From contig FQWG01000007.1 in NCBI GenBank assembly GCA_900129595.1, positions 174,103 to 238,102 on the forward strand: DNA of 64,000 nucleotides. Reading direction: 5' to 3'. Positions 44,901-54,535 of the stretch are shown piece by piece (position 1 is the stretch's first letter; each line of letters begins with the position of its first letter). Source of the stretch: Flavobacterium frigidimaris (GTDB taxonomy: Bacteria; Bacteroidota; Bacteroidia; Flavobacteriales; Flavobacteriaceae). The notes under the pieces were generated by a model. The model ran no database searches and had not been told where the DNA came from. It saw only the letters and a program-made list of their open reading frames with translations. A program made the translations under genes and the position numbers.

Positions 44901-45299
44901 TCAATAATCGATTTAAAAGGGAATTTACAACGCTTTTTAGAGAGTTTTCAATCTAATACAGGGCTAAATCTAATAAATGGTTTAACTAACTTGCTTTTAG
45001 AAGAATCGCTTAATAAAATTGAAGAACAAAGGTTTACAAAATCATTCGATACAATCTCAAATTACGAAGAATCAATCTTTGATTACATTATTGACCACAT
45101 TATTGAAGTATCGAAAAAGCTAGACCAAAAAGGAAAAATAATGCTGTTGCAATTCTTATATAAATTCAGCAAATCGGAAGAAGACAAAATAAGATTTGCA
45201 AAAGAATTAGGAGACACAGAAACTCTACTCTTACATTATAACAATAGACTTAAAATCATTAATAAAAATATAGAATATGGATTTAGAAAAATTGGATAG
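41910..45299 (+). CDS. RecQ-like helicase with N-terminal DUF559/Vsr-like nuclease domain
   Basis: The 1129-residue protein is twice the length of RecQ. Residues 100-215 resemble a DUF559/Vsr-type nuclease (CVDFFLPQANLVIEIDGQQH, ending in TVRI). Residues about 390-760 are a RecQ helicase: LLPTGGGKSLTYQLAC near 420, VIDEVHCLSEWGHDF near 524, and MPASMESLYQEAGRAGRD near 729. The 370 C-terminal residues are not recognised and show no typical RQC or HRDC repeat. It overlaps the next gene by 23 bases. A nuclease-helicase tied to a membrane partner on a mobile element is a plausible phage defence pair, which is inferred. Confidence 0.82.
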   Translation: MKKYSANYSYTNHNFVIQNLAIPRKESGFLPAILIIKNLIQRGKPTLMSQYLQSIYGSVHKDDEQFKKPFVLINQSNLEWHNTIKGDKGNNYFPARIFLEERINEDLSEYDYIKQLIIPEIEINQITQRNDENFEYQCVDFFLPQANLVIEIDGQQHKEEVGRVIDSIRDNHLILSKILTVRIDTKDLEAKNETYFEKIEQIKNQLDKYSRFLNLYKTNFNLSFAEISEETKKTKLLPTAIIRFQVLILELLESGKISLEDDKWIFEVKNQDVNGYENHSIEDIFEWLHHLLKLQKITFNEPQFEIKNVQNFSNANCIKIDFSLLQRWTDQNLLNEEIIYLRTDYLDLFHNRNKDKLDRINYFKLSTSTKYNYKLIFNEESDDLENLEFFLKNIFGYDKFNNGQISIIQNILENNTTIGLLPTGGGKSLTYQLACLLQPCISFVVCPIKSLMYDQIKDLDQAYIQNIESINSDVIGSERTEILDNYTNGKYFFVFISPERFQTKDFRERLVAINSQLNFSYAVIDEVHCLSEWGHDFRTSYLNLSNTIKQYCPSINFLGLTATASVNVLKDIQLEFNTDQQNVKTLTDYTRPELEFIVINDNSNKYQEITTIIENHNQKDNIFDLSSENPKCGLIFTPFVNGANGCFDLSNKLTTNFNIPVKFYSGSKPTNYQNEVDFEKYKIKVQDEYKQNKFTLLTATKAFGMGINKKNISFTVHYGMPASMESLYQEAGRAGRDKSNAKCYVLLTEENPETDIEIIFNPESSYEEIQSLTEKVKWDGQDVFRQIFLYQNGLDSISKELELVTLLHNTYSETGTSKVVYATNLGSNKIKVEKAIYRLSNLGVILDWTVDDFFNGVFTVKYNNFSEKSIESTLLKFIKKYIDDFEFDNHLDRIKYTNILNDKELPKFERLVKILLQWSYDKFGTNRRESLKNVYENCLKYDNTTEGKESFKKSLEAYFKFTEATYVLQHIAENNNKDISKWFEVFYDENNNFINKDSIIDLKGNLQRFLESFQSNTGLNLINGLTNLLLEESLNKIEEQRFTKSFDTISNYEESIFDYIIDHIIEVSKKLDQKGKIMLLQFLYKFSKSEEDKIRFAKELGDTETLLLHYNNRLKIINKNIEYGFRKIG

Positions 45300-45801
45300 C
45301 ATTGTAAATGAATTAGAACATAATTCCCAACAACTAAAAGGTTTTACTGCTGTTTATTCGGAGATAAGTACACTTCAATCGAATATTAGTCGAAACTTGG
45401 AATTAATAGAAGAGAATAATAAAAGTTTAAACTCAATAAGTGATGTAATCAAGCAGAAGACAGAAGAAAATACAGAACAACTAAAAGTTGCCAACGATTT
45501 TCTTGAACAAAAAATTGGAGAGATTTATAAAGACAATAAAGCATTCCAAAAAGAACTAGATGCAATGCTTATTACTAGGCTTGATAAACACAAATCTGAT
45601 ATTCAAATAGAAATTAGAAACGAAGGAACTCAAATACAACGTGCATTTGAAACTACTCTTAATTCTAACTTTAATTCAATGGAATCTAAAATCAAAGAGC
45701 AGTTTAATTTACAGTCTAAGGAATTAAGAACAATGAAAATTTTACTAGTTGTTACAATTGCTATTGGAATTGGTTTAGGAATTGGACTTTACTTGAAATA
45801 A
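45277..45801 (+). CDS. Coiled-coil protein with C-terminal membrane anchor
   Basis: This 174-residue protein is helical and rich in E, K, Q and N, with a long coiled coil over residues 5-145. A single membrane helix follows at the very end (ILLVVTIAIGIGLGIGLYLK). Tail anchoring leaves the coiled coil in the cytoplasm. Its start lies 23 bases inside the RecQ-like gene, a strong sign of co-translation and of a joint function. It may hold the helicase at the membrane or act as a toxin-like effector. No known family is recognised. Confidence 0.75.
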   Translation: MDLEKLDSIVNELEHNSQQLKGFTAVYSEISTLQSNISRNLELIEENNKSLNSISDVIKQKTEENTEQLKVANDFLEQKIGEIYKDNKAFQKELDAMLITRLDKHKSDIQIEIRNEGTQIQRAFETTLNSNFNSMESKIKEQFNLQSKELRTMKILLVVTIAIGIGLGIGLYLK

Positions 45802-45815
45802 GCATCGCATGAAGC

Positions 45816-45947
45816 CATACACATTTGCAATTCGCACCAGCCAACAAACAAAACCAAAATTGCAAAAGAGTATGTATTTGCCAACGCTACAAACAGAACG
45901 AAATGAAATGAAGACCAGTTTACAACGGATTTGTGCAATTGGCACAA
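45816..45947. repeat. Cassette-boundary-like hairpin element 2
   Basis: CATAC (45816-45820) pairs with GTATG (45870-45874) and TTTGCAATT (45824-45832) with AATTGCAAA (45858-45866). GCCAAC occurs in the loop (45840-45845) and after the outer arm (45880-45885) within TTTGCCAACGCT, as in element 1. A further small inverted repeat TTGTGC/GCACAA lies at 45931-45936 and 45942-45947. It separates the RecQ-like pair from the next gene. Confidence 0.5.
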
Positions 45948-46043
45948 TGGAAAGTTGGTTTTATATTTGGGGATAATTAGCAAATCCGAAAACAGGGCTT
46001 TATCTAATCCTAAACCCAAGCTAGTAACAGAACTTTGGAAGTA

Positions 46044-46802
46044 ATGTTACTGCATAAAATCCAAAAAAATCTGATAAAAGAAAATATATATTTAGAAGAA
46101 CTTCTTCAGACAATATCCGAAAATCAATATGTTGGATTGGGAAATCCTAACTCCAAAATATTATTTATAGGAAAAGAAGCTGGAGCTGAAATTGAAGAAG
46201 AAATGTTTCACGGAAGCGCTAAATCTTGGAGAGAAAAAGAATTTAATTATTCTGAAAGATATGTTCCAAAAGAAGCAAAAATTAGAAACTTAAATCATAC
46301 TTGGCAAAGATATCAAAAACTATACGATTGTATTTTATCAAATTTAAATATAGAATTTAATAAAAAAGACAAATATGAAATCAGTTTTATTGAAAATATA
46401 TTTACAACAGAATTAAGCAATTTACACGCACCAAACACAAAAGACGCAAAAAAGCAAGAGAAGTTTGGACAAGAACTAAAATTAAGAAAAATAGAGTTTC
46501 TCAAAAGTAAATTTATTGCAGATTTTCAAATAGTTATAATATTCGCCAGTGATAATAAATATATAGAAACATATCCAGGAGAAATCTGTGAGTTATTCAA
46601 TGTGAAATTTATTAAATTACATAATCCAAATGCAAAAGATAAAATTTGGATACATTCAGAAAATGAAACTGGAATAAAACCAAAATTATTAATTCACACA
46701 AGACAATTGACAAATAGAATTACTAACGAATTAATACCAAATATTTGTGATGTTATTGTGGCTTTTTTGAAAACGAATTCAATACAATTAGAAAAACAAT
46801 AG
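46044..46802 (+). CDS. Unknown protein with weak uracil-DNA-glycosylase-like motif
   Basis: I use the ATG at 46044 (252 residues). The frame also allows a TTG at 46035. Near the N-terminus is GLGNPNSKILFIGKEAG, which resembles the first motif region of uracil-DNA-glycosylase-fold proteins. A histidine lies in LIHTRQL near the end. No other catalytic motif is clear, so the relation is tentative. The gene stands alone between hairpin element 2 and a terminator and has the same AT-rich composition as the RecQ-like pair. Confidence 0.65.
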   Translation: MLLHKIQKNLIKENIYLEELLQTISENQYVGLGNPNSKILFIGKEAGAEIEEEMFHGSAKSWREKEFNYSERYVPKEAKIRNLNHTWQRYQKLYDCILSNLNIEFNKKDKYEISFIENIFTTELSNLHAPNTKDAKKQEKFGQELKLRKIEFLKSKFIADFQIVIIFASDNKYIETYPGEICELFNVKFIKLHNPNAKDKIWIHSENETGIKPKLLIHTRQLTNRITNELIPNICDVIVAFLKTNSIQLEKQ

Positions 46803-46934
46803 AAAAACAGACACTACTGCGAACAGTCGTTTGGCATTGTCTAATTTTATTTTTCAATTATTCTTGTTTCAAAATCTATTTTTCAGCATTTTAGAACAGA
46901 AATAACTATCCTAAAATAATACATTTTTTCATCT

Positions 46935-46970
46935 AATTAGCCTTCCACTCGGGAGGCTAATTTATTTTTT
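46935..46970 (+). terminator. Terminator closing the cargo region
   Basis: AATTAGCCT (46935-46943) and AGGCTAATT (46954-46962) form a perfect nine-base stem extended by CC/GG after one bulged base. A T-rich stretch follows. It isolates the cargo from the tra operon. Confidence 0.8.
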
Positions 46971-47006
46971 TTACATTTTTTTTATTTTTTTCTCCTTGAT
47001 TTTACT

Positions 47007-47050
47007 GGGGGTACAACGGGGTACAACTGGGGTACAACAAAAAGTTGTAC
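47007..47050. repeat. Three tandem GGGGTACAAC repeats and an inverted half-site
   Basis: GGGGTACAAC is repeated at 47008-47017, 47018-47027 and 47029-47038. The inverted half GTTGTAC follows at 47044-47050. The period of 10-11 bases puts the repeats on one face of the helix. They lie about 110 bases upstream of the first tra-side gene. They may bind a regulator, an excisionase or the arm-binding domain of an integrase. Between 46803 and 47157 only this and the terminator are visible. Confidence 0.65.
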
Positions 47051-47157
47051 TTGTAGCAGTTTGTTATCTATTGTTCCTTTGCCTTGTAATGATGAAGATC
47101 CGGATTTAGAAACCAGGATTGTGAGAAACTAATGTAGAACGATAAAATGAAGAGCGT

Positions 47158-47646
47158 ATGTTTATAAACATTTCATGGGGTAATTACATAGTTGTAGTTA
47201 TTCTGCTACTGGCAAGTTGGTATTTATTTGTTGGATTTCGATTTTATTTTGATGACCTCAAAGAAGTCATATCAGGAAAGCGAAAATTTCAATTTCGCAG
47301 ATTAGGAGATCCAGATTACGGAGTCTTTCAATCGGAAGAAAACCATCAGCAGACACCTGACCCTATTGCAAGCCAGCCTAGGTTTGGAGAATTCGACACC
47401 ACCTTTCAGGATGTTGATGCTTTAGTAGCCCGACTAAAAAGTTTTATAGCTGACGCTGCAAAAAGAAAACTAGTCAAACAAGAATTCCTGGACTACATCC
47501 AATTGATTTTTAAAGAATATCCTTCTGTAAAAGATTCTGCCTTTCGCTCCTCAGTAAGTGAGCTGATTGTGACAGAATGCAAAACACTTGACTCTATATC
47601 TGTAACCCAGGCAGAAGCGGAAGGTTTATGGAACGAAAAAATCTAA
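47158..47646 (+). CDS. Membrane-anchored protein at the head of the tra operon
   Basis: This 162-residue protein has one N-terminal membrane helix (YIVVVILLLASWYLFVGF) and a cytoplasmic helical part with an acidic C-terminus (EAEGLWNEKI). I do not recognise the family. It lies at the start of the transfer operon, before an attenuator-like structure and TraE. A conjugation accessory role follows from this position only. Confidence 0.7.
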   Translation: MFINISWGNYIVVVILLLASWYLFVGFRFYFDDLKEVISGKRKFQFRRLGDPDYGVFQSEENHQQTPDPIASQPRFGEFDTTFQDVDALVARLKSFIADAAKRKLVKQEFLDYIQLIFKEYPSVKDSAFRSSVSELIVTECKTLDSISVTQAEAEGLWNEKI

Positions 47647-47654
47647 AACAATAT

Positions 47655-47744
47655 AACGGAGGAGCTGTCCCTGTCCGTCCCGGCGCAGTATGACAGATGT
47701 AACAGGAAAGTGGAACTGCGACAGCGGCAACACCTCCGTTTTTT
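47655..47744 (+). terminator. Attenuator-like structure before traE
   Basis: AACGGAGG (47655-47662) pairs with CCTCCGTT (47733-47740) and GCTGTC (47664-47669) with GACAGC (47720-47725). The outer stem is followed by six T residues. This large two-part stem with a 50-base internal segment could stop transcription before traE or switch with an alternative fold. Confidence 0.65.
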
Positions 47745-47777
47745 ATCTGAATTTTTAAACTTTAAAAATAATGTGTG

Positions 47778-48122
47778 ATGAAAAAGTGGAACTGGAATTT
47801 TAAAAAGTTTATACCTCAAAAAATGAACCGTATTAGTATTCTCCTGGCGCAAATCCTTTTTGTGATAAGCTATGAGACTTTTGCTCAGGATGGTCTGGCA
47901 GGAATCAATGAAGCCAACCAACAGGTTAGAAGCTATTTTGATGCCGGTACAGAACTTATGTATGCCGTTGGAGCATTACTGGGTTTAATTGGAGCCGTCA
48001 AAGTATATCAAAAATGGAATGCAGGTGATCCCGATACCGGAAAAGTAGCCGCCGCCTGGTTTGGCAGTTGTGTTTTTCTTGTAGTAGTCGCTACAGTAAT
48101 CAAATCCTTCTTTGGAATCTAA
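47778..48122 (+). CDS. traE: TraE-like conjugative transfer protein (DUF4134)
   Basis: This protein of about 114 residues starts at the ATG at 47778, three bases after a GTG in the same frame. It has a signal-like N-terminus ending in ETFAQDG, followed by two membrane helices (AVGALLGLIGAVKVY and VFLVVVATVIKSFFGI) with GDPDTGKVAAAWFG between. This is the DUF4134/TraE family of Bacteroides conjugative transposons, which is comparable to VirB2/VirB3-type small membrane components of the channel. It follows the attenuator-like stem. Confidence 0.88.
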   Translation: MKKWNWNFKKFIPQKMNRISILLAQILFVISYETFAQDGLAGINEANQQVRSYFDAGTELMYAVGALLGLIGAVKVYQKWNAGDPDTGKVAAAWFGSCVFLVVVATVIKSFFGI

Positions 48123-48133
48123 AGGCTGTCGTC

Positions 48134-48562
48134 ATGGAAGATCTACTCAAAGAAAAGTTATGGTTTTATATTATCCATAACAATCCTGATTTGATGTTTA
48201 CCCTACAAGACAGCTACGATGTATTGGGTTATCTCAATGAAAAGGTAAATGGAATAAAATCCATACTCGAGGATATGTTATCTGAGGGTACACCCCAATA
48301 TATCATCGAAGAAATTTGTCTCAATGTACTTACCGAAGATCTAAAACCTTCTCGTTTTCTATATCTCCGTTCCCTACTTTCCGAAGAGTTTGAGAAAACC
48401 TATGCCGCTTTTCAGGAATCCGGTATTCTCACTTATGAGGTAATCAACCTTATAGAAAGTTGCCAGCCAATTTTTGAAGCTATCGGTTTTACAAAAGAAA
48501 ATGAAGAAGATCCCACTTTGAGAAATGTCCTTATTGGTCAGATTGCTGACTATCTGAGTTGA
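48134..48562 (+). CDS. DUF1896 family protein
   Basis: This 142-residue acidic helical protein starts at the ATG at 48134, the first good start after the TraE stop 12 bases earlier. The pattern LKEKLWFYIIHNNPDLMF, followed by QDSYDVLGYLNEKV, is that of the DUF1896 family found on Bacteroidota conjugative elements. Its role is unknown. It lies between TraE and the large methylase-helicase. Confidence 0.82.
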   Translation: MEDLLKEKLWFYIIHNNPDLMFTLQDSYDVLGYLNEKVNGIKSILEDMLSEGTPQYIIEEICLNVLTEDLKPSRFLYLRSLLSEEFEKTYAAFQESGILTYEVINLIESCQPIFEAIGFTKENEEDPTLRNVLIGQIADYLS

Positions 48563-48600
48563 GCTATTTATAGCAGTGTGTAGTATGAAAAGGAGTAATT

Positions 48601-51600
48601 ATGGCGTACAATCTATCCCAAAAACTAAGTGCAAACATCGAGGCGATTACCATTGCAATGCAATGGCAGCATGGTGCTATTTTATCGGAGGAAGCAGTTA
48701 CCGCGCTTAAATCCTATGCAGGCTTTGGAGGAATCAAGGCTATACTTTATCCAAACGGCACTACCGAAGACTGGATAAAATCAGGAGCGACTACCGAAGA
48801 CCTGAAACTGCATTCAGAGATGACTCGTCTGCACGGCTTATTACAGGACCATTATTCTGAAAAGGATTATAACAGGGTTGTTTCATCACTTCGTAACAGT
48901 GTACTAACGGCATTTTACACTCCGCAAATTGTTCCCAAAACCTTATATTCCGTTTTAAATGAACAAGGCATTAGTCCTAAAAGATTATACGAACCATCGG
49001 CAGGTTCGGGTATTTTTATCACAGAAGCAGACAATGCTTTTCCAAATTTGGAACAAGTTACTGCCGTGGAAAAAGATCAGTTAAGCGGACTCGTGCTTTC
49101 GGCATTAAACAGTACGCTGACAACAAAAAACACCACACATATCATGGGATTAGAGGAATCTCCAACAAATGATAATGATAGTTATGATCTTGTAGTGAGC
49201 AATATTCCCTTTGGTAATTTTTCAGTTTATGATCCGGCTTATCCCGATAAATCAATTTCCGGAAAAATTCATAATTATTTCTTTGCAAAAGGGCTTGATA
49301 AGCTCGCTGATGGTGGTCTTATGGTCTACATCACGACGGACGGTTTTTTAAACAGTCCTTCAAATCAAAGTGTACGTGAGTATCTTTTTCAACATGCAGA
49401 TTTTGTAAGTGTAGCGGTTATGCCGGATAACCTGATGAAGGAAACCGGAAATACAGAGGCTCCAAATCATTTGCTGATTGTTCAGAAAAATGAGCACAAA
49501 GAAAAGTTGTCTGACAGTGAAAATGAACTGCTGCAAACTCTCGAACTGGAAAATGAGTTTGGAAAATACAATATTAATAAGTACCTGAACCACAAATCAG
49601 AACTCCTAATTGGAGATGAAGTGTTTGCCGGTAAAAACCAATATGGTCAGGCGCATCAAAGCGTTAGACAAAGTGGCGATATTAATTCCATTGAAAATTC
49701 TCTGGCGCAAAATATTACCAGTGGACTGAAAGATAATTTCAGTTTAGAGCGCTTTTTATTGTCTCAAAAAGCTAGTATTGTTCAGCAGCCTAAAATATCC
49801 GGGGGGAAATTCACCTACCTGCCCATGCCAGAAAGCAAAGCAAGTGGTGTTTCCGTACAGTTAGGCTTATTTGATACTGCACCGGCTGAGAATATCAACC
49901 GAGCAATGGATTATATCAATCTGCTCGATGAAACGATAGTGGACAAAAAAACGGCAAGAATACTTAGCACCATACGTACCACTGATAATCCATCACATGA
50001 AAATGTCGTACTCATTGCCGCCAAACAAAATAAGTCCAATCGGTATTTCTATAAATTATATTCTAATGTAAAAGAAATTGATAGTTTTTCAGCCAATTGG
50101 ATGAATGGTGGATTACTGCCTCATGAATTATTGGCTTTGTCCAATACGCTACAGCAATATGATCATGCCTATGTATATGAAGGAGATAGAACACTTGAAT
50201 CTGCCTTTAATTTAGAAAGACAGCTTTATGAAGAAAATCTTTCATTCAAACCATTCTACAAAGAAGGAACACTGGTTCGACTTGGAGAAGCTGTTGGAAT
50301 TATAAGTGATATCAATGGCGAACACAAACAGGCTTTTTTTCAGCCCTTAGCATCACAAGGCAATCTTAAATTTTACGATTCCTATATTGTTATTCGCGAT
50401 AATTATCTGGATTTATTTGAAAAAGAACAATCGGATAAAGCTGCAAGTAAAGAAATTAGAGCAAATCTGGATAAGCATTATACCAAATTTGTTTCTCACT
50501 ATGGTATTCTTAACAGTGCCGAGAATCGCAGGTTAATTATGCAGGATTCCGCTTTCGGTTTCACCATCCTTTCTTCACTGGAACGTAAGGAAGGAGAACG
50601 ATATGTAAAGTCCGACATCCTAAGTGAATCTATCGTAAAACAACAAGAACGTTATTATACAGACGATCCGGTTGAAGCTCTTGCCAGATGCCTCAACGAA
50701 AAAGGAACTGTTGATTTAGGATTTATAAGCGCTGCAACCGGACTTGAAGAAAATGAGGCGATAGAACGTTTAAATCAGCATATTTATCTAAATCCCATGC
50801 ATCAGGATTGGGAGACATCAGACCTCTATCTAAGCGGTAATGTCGTGGAAAAATTACAGCAGGTTAAACAGGCAGTACAGCAATATCCCGAAAATACACA
50901 GTATTATAAAGGAATGCAGGCATTGGAAAAGGTACAGCCTGAGCGTATCCCTTTTGAATTACTCGACTTTAATCTTGGTGAACGATGGATACCAATCCAT
51001 TACTATGAAAATTTTGCCGGCCAATTATTCGATCAGGCAACTGAAATCAGTTATTTCCCATCACTGGACACCTTTAAAGTTAGTACGGGACATAATACCA
51101 AGATTGACAGGGAATTTGCAGTAACCCCAAAAAGTGGGAGAACCACTTATGGCTACACCATATTAGAACATGCTCTGGAAAACACGGCCCCGTTTTTTAC
51201 CTATGAGGTGGATGGACCATCAGGCAAACCGATACGATTACCTGATAATGAAGCCATTCAATTGGCACATCAAAAAATTGAAAACATCCGTAATGGATTT
51301 ATTGATTGGCTGCAGGAATTGCCTATTAGTGATAAGAATGATTTGGAAAGTCTCTATAACAATACTTTTAATTGTTATGTATTACGTGAGTATGACGGAA
51401 GCCATCTGAGTTTTCCGGGTTTGGATAAAAAAGCACTTGAAATTGAAGACTTATACAGTTCTCAAAAGAATGCAGCCTGGCGTATCATTCAGAACCGAGG
51501 CGCTTTAATTGATCATGAGGTTGGACTTGGTAAGACACTCACTATGATTGTGGCTGCCAATGAAATGAAGCGATTAGGAATTATTCACAAACCTGCAATA

Positions 51601-54171
51601 CTTGCGCTACATGCCAACGTGGATCAAATAGCATCCACCTATCGCAAGGCATATCCTAATGCAAGGATTTTAGCTCCTGGAGAGAATGATTTTACTCCGG
51701 CTAAAAGAATGAGACTCTTCCATGAAATCAAAAATAACAATTGGGATTGTATCATTTTAACGCACGATCAGTTTGGTAAAATTCCACAATCACCGGAAAT
51801 CCAAAGAGAGATATTACAAAATGAACTGGACAATGTAGAACGGGATCTTGATACGGCAAAAGATTTAGGAGGTGATATCTCCAAAAAAATATTAAAAGGT
51901 CTTGAAATACGAAAAAACAATCTTGATGGCAAACTAAAAAAAGTACTTAGCGATATAGAAGATAAAAAAGACAGCGGCATCAATTTTAGAGAAATGGGTA
52001 TTGATCATCTGTTTGTGGATGAATCACACAAATTCAAAAACCTAACCTTCACTACCCGCCATGATCGTGTTGCCGGCATTGGAAATATGCAAGGAAGCCA
52101 AAAGGCACTTAATATGTTGTTTGCGGTGCGCACGCTTCAGGAGAAATTCGATTCGGATCTATGCGTGACCTTTCTTTCGGGAACTCCTATTTCCAACAGC
52201 CTTACCGAAATGTATTTGCTTTTTAAATACCTGCGTCCTAAAGAAATGGAACGCCAACGTATTGAAAATTTTGACGGTTGGGCATCCGTCTTTGCCAGAA
52301 AAACGACTGACTTTGAATTTTCAGTGACCAATGAGATTATAGCCAAAGAACGTTTTCGCCATTTTATTAAAGTTCCGGAACTGGCATTATTCTATAATGA
52401 GATTACGGATTATAAAACCGCGAAACATATTGATCTGGACAAACCTGAAATTGATGAAAAGCTGGTCAATATAAGCCCAACGCCCCAGCAAAGTGAGTTT
52501 ATAATCAATCTCATGCAGTTCGCAAAAACCGGTAATGCAACCCTGATCGGAAGAGCACCTCTTACCAGAGAAGAAGATCGGGGAAGAATGCTAATAGCCA
52601 CCAATTACGCTAAAAAGATGGCTGCCGATATGAGGCTTATAGATGAACGGTACGCAGATCATCCTAACAATAAAGTCAACACCTGTGCTCGAAATATATC
52701 AGAAATGTACAATGCTTCGACTATACACAAAGGAACACAGATTGTCTTTTCAGATATCGGAACACCAAAGCAGGATGCCTTCAATATGTATGATGCTCTT
52801 AAAGAAAAACTGATAGCAGATTTTAATATTCCTGCGGATGAGATTACCTATATCCACGATTGGACCGATAAGAAGAAACCAGAGTTATTTTCTAAAATGA
52901 ACACAGGTGAAATACGCATTCTTTTGGGCAGCACCGAAAAAGCTGGAACCGGGCTTAATGTACAAAAGCGTGTTGTAGCCATGCACCATTTAGACATTCC
53001 CTGGAGACCATCTGATTTAGGACAACGTAACGGTCGGGGCGGCAGACAAGGCAACGAAGTCGCTAAACAGCATTATGGCAATGAAGTAAAGAATTTCATT
53101 TATGCTACCGAGCAGTCACTGGACAATTATAAGTTCAATCTACTCAAGAACAAACAGACTTTTATCAGTCAGATGAAAAACTGTGCACTTAATGTCCGGT
53201 CTATTGATGAGGGCGCAATGGACGAGCAAAGCGGAATGAATTTTTCAGAATACATCGCGTTACTATCAGGGGATACCTCTTTGCTGGAAAAATCGAAATT
53301 GGAGAAAAAAGTGGCGGTGATGGAAAGCCTTAAAAAAGCACATTACAAGGAAATTTCAAGAACTAAATATCAGGTGGAGTACTTATTGGAGGAAAAAACA
53401 GTCACTTCTAAAAAATTGGATAAGCTATCTGCTGATGAGGGTTTTTATAAAAAGAACCTGAAATATGAACCTGAGGGTTCTAAAGCAAATCCTATACAAT
53501 TATATGATTTTAAAGTAACGGATCCTGAAAGCATAGGCAAACAAATTATAGAACTCTATAAACACTGGAAACCTCCCGAAGGAGAAAACGAATCCAAAGA
53601 GATTGGAAAATTATATGATTTTGGACTTTATATAAAAAGAGAGCGCGAAGCGTATCAAAATGATGGTCTATATGAGTACCGCTATTCCAACAGCTTTTAT
53701 GCACAGCGTTTAGAGGATGGAATCAAATACACTTTCAATGGAGGAACCCCAAATGTGGACAATCCAAAACTGGCAGCCCGCCATTTCCTTAATGCCATTG
53801 ACCGGGTGGAACATCTAAGGGACAAGTACCAAAAGTCCCTGAATGACATAGAAAATCAGTTACCGGAATTGCAACAATTAACTACAAAAGCTTTTAGTAA
53901 AGAGCATGAATTGCAGCAAATGAAAAGCGATCTCGCTAGTTTGGAAAGGGAAATAGCCTTAAAGATTCAAGAAAACCAACTCAAAGAAAACAATCCGCAA
54001 GAGGTCATTATTAGTGATGAAACTTCAAGCACTAATTCAGTTCCGGTTATTCAATTACCAATAAAGAATACTGAAGAATCACAACATTTTAAAGTCCCGG
54101 ACAGAGAAAGTGATAGATGGCAGCAACAATCCTTTTCGGAAATGAGACGAAGCAACAAGATGAAATTTTAA
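48601..54171 (+). CDS. Very large methylase-SNF2 helicase fusion protein
   Basis: At 1856 residues this is the largest gene here. An N-terminal adenine-methylase fold has EPSAGSGIF near residue 137 and VVSNIPFG near 200 (NIPF in place of NPPY). A long linker follows. An SNF2-type helicase starts with [15 protein letters not shown] near 973, continues with DESHKFKN near 1139, GTPISNS near 1193 and [12 protein letters not shown] near 1474. The C-terminus is coiled coil. Such giant proteins are common in Bacteroidota conjugative elements and phages. They probably protect or remodel entering DNA. No nuclease is visible. It lies inside the tra operon, 11 bases from TraF. Confidence 0.87.
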   Translation: MAYNLSQKLSANIEAITIAMQWQHGAILSEEAVTALKSYAGFGGIKAILYPNGTTEDWIKSGATTEDLKLHSEMTRLHGLLQDHYSEKDYNRVVSSLRNSVLTAFYTPQIVPKTLYSVLNEQGISPKRLYEPSAGSGIFITEADNAFPNLEQVTAVEKDQLSGLVLSALNSTLTTKNTTHIMGLEESPTNDNDSYDLVVSNIPFGNFSVYDPAYPDKSISGKIHNYFFAKGLDKLADGGLMVYITTDGFLNSPSNQSVREYLFQHADFVSVAVMPDNLMKETGNTEAPNHLLIVQKNEHKEKLSDSENELLQTLELENEFGKYNINKYLNHKSELLIGDEVFAGKNQYGQAHQSVRQSGDINSIENSLAQNITSGLKDNFSLERFLLSQKASIVQQPKISGGKFTYLPMPESKASGVSVQLGLFDTAPAENINRAMDYINLLDETIVDKKTARILSTIRTTDNPSHENVVLIAAKQNKSNRYFYKLYSNVKEIDSFSANWMNGGLLPHELLALSNTLQQYDHAYVYEGDRTLESAFNLERQLYEENLSFKPFYKEGTLVRLGEAVGIISDINGEHKQAFFQPLASQGNLKFYDSYIVIRDNYLDLFEKEQSDKAASKEIRANLDKHYTKFVSHYGILNSAENRRLIMQDSAFGFTILSSLERKEGERYVKSDILSESIVKQQERYYTDDPVEALARCLNEKGTVDLGFISAATGLEENEAIERLNQHIYLNPMHQDWETSDLYLSGNVVEKLQQVKQAVQQYPENTQYYKGMQALEKVQPERIPFELLDFNLGERWIPIHYYENFAGQLFDQATEISYFPSLDTFKVSTGHNTKIDREFAVTPKSGRTTYGYTILEHALENTAPFFTYEVDGPSGKPIRLPDNEAIQLAHQKIENIRNGFIDWLQELPISDKNDLESLYNNTFNCYVLREYDGSHLSFPGLDKKALEIEDLYSSQKNAAWRIIQNRGALIDHEVGLGKTLTMIVAANEMKRLGIIHKPAILALHANVDQIASTYRKAYPNARILAPGENDFTPAKRMRLFHEIKNNNWDCIILTHDQFGKIPQSPEIQREILQNELDNVERDLDTAKDLGGDISKKILKGLEIRKNNLDGKLKKVLSDIEDKKDSGINFREMGIDHLFVDESHKFKNLTFTTRHDRVAGIGNMQGSQKALNMLFAVRTLQEKFDSDLCVTFLSGTPISNSLTEMYLLFKYLRPKEMERQRIENFDGWASVFARKTTDFEFSVTNEIIAKERFRHFIKVPELALFYNEITDYKTAKHIDLDKPEIDEKLVNISPTPQQSEFIINLMQFAKTGNATLIGRAPLTREEDRGRMLIATNYAKKMAADMRLIDERYADHPNNKVNTCARNISEMYNASTIHKGTQIVFSDIGTPKQDAFNMYDALKEKLIADFNIPADEITYIHDWTDKKKPELFSKMNTGEIRILLGSTEKAGTGLNVQKRVVAMHHLDIPWRPSDLGQRNGRGGRQGNEVAKQHYGNEVKNFIYATEQSLDNYKFNLLKNKQTFISQMKNCALNVRSIDEGAMDEQSGMNFSEYIALLSGDTSLLEKSKLEKKVAVMESLKKAHYKEISRTKYQVEYLLEEKTVTSKKLDKLSADEGFYKKNLKYEPEGSKANPIQLYDFKVTDPESIGKQIIELYKHWKPPEGENESKEIGKLYDFGLYIKREREAYQNDGLYEYRYSNSFYAQRLEDGIKYTFNGGTPNVDNPKLAARHFLNAIDRVEHLRDKYQKSLNDIENQLPELQQLTTKAFSKEHELQQMKSDLASLEREIALKIQENQLKENNPQEVIISDETSSTNSVPVIQLPIKNTEESQHFKVPDRESDRWQQQSFSEMRRSNKMKF

Positions 54172-54181
54172 AATAAATACC

Positions 54182-54499
54182 ATGTCAAATAGTGTCTATC
54201 AAATCAACAAGGGAATTAACCAAAGTGTGGAGTTCAAGGGGTTAAAAGCACAGTACATCTGGTACTTGGGTGGTGGTGTGATTGTGCTTATGATACTATT
54301 TGCCATCCTGTACATAGCTGGTTTGCCTTCACTTATCTGTATAGGAATAATTGGTATTTCAGGAACATTGTGGGTTTTGAAAATTTATAAGATGAGCCGC
54401 CAATACGGAGAATTCGGGATGATGAAGGCGCTCGCGAAACGACAGGTTCCCAAAGCAGTGAAGTCACAGAGCAGAAAGGTTTTTATGATGCAGAAATGA
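54182..54499 (+). CDS. traF: TraF-like conjugative protein (DUF4133)
   Basis: This 105-residue protein has two membrane helices (IWYLGGGVIVLMILFAILY and SLICIGIIGISGTLWVLKIY) and a basic C-terminal tail. The start SVYQINKGINQSVEFKGLK is the DUF4133/TraF family signature. It is a small inner-membrane component of the channel, comparable to VirB3. It lies right before the TraG ATPase, the usual order. Confidence 0.9.
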   Translation: MSNSVYQINKGINQSVEFKGLKAQYIWYLGGGVIVLMILFAILYIAGLPSLICIGIIGISGTLWVLKIYKMSRQYGEFGMMKALAKRQVPKAVKSQSRKVFMMQK

Positions 54500-54535
54500 A
54501 ATTTACTCAAATGAAGTGAGTGGTAAATAAAAAGG

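Noticed and set aside
47007..47050. CRISPR array
   Set aside because: The repeats are ten bases long with no spacers and no cas genes are nearby.
48068..48133. Earlier start for the DUF1896 protein
   Set aside because: It would overlap the TraE gene for 55 bases and adds no family sequence; the ATG at 48134 follows the TraE stop by 12 bases.
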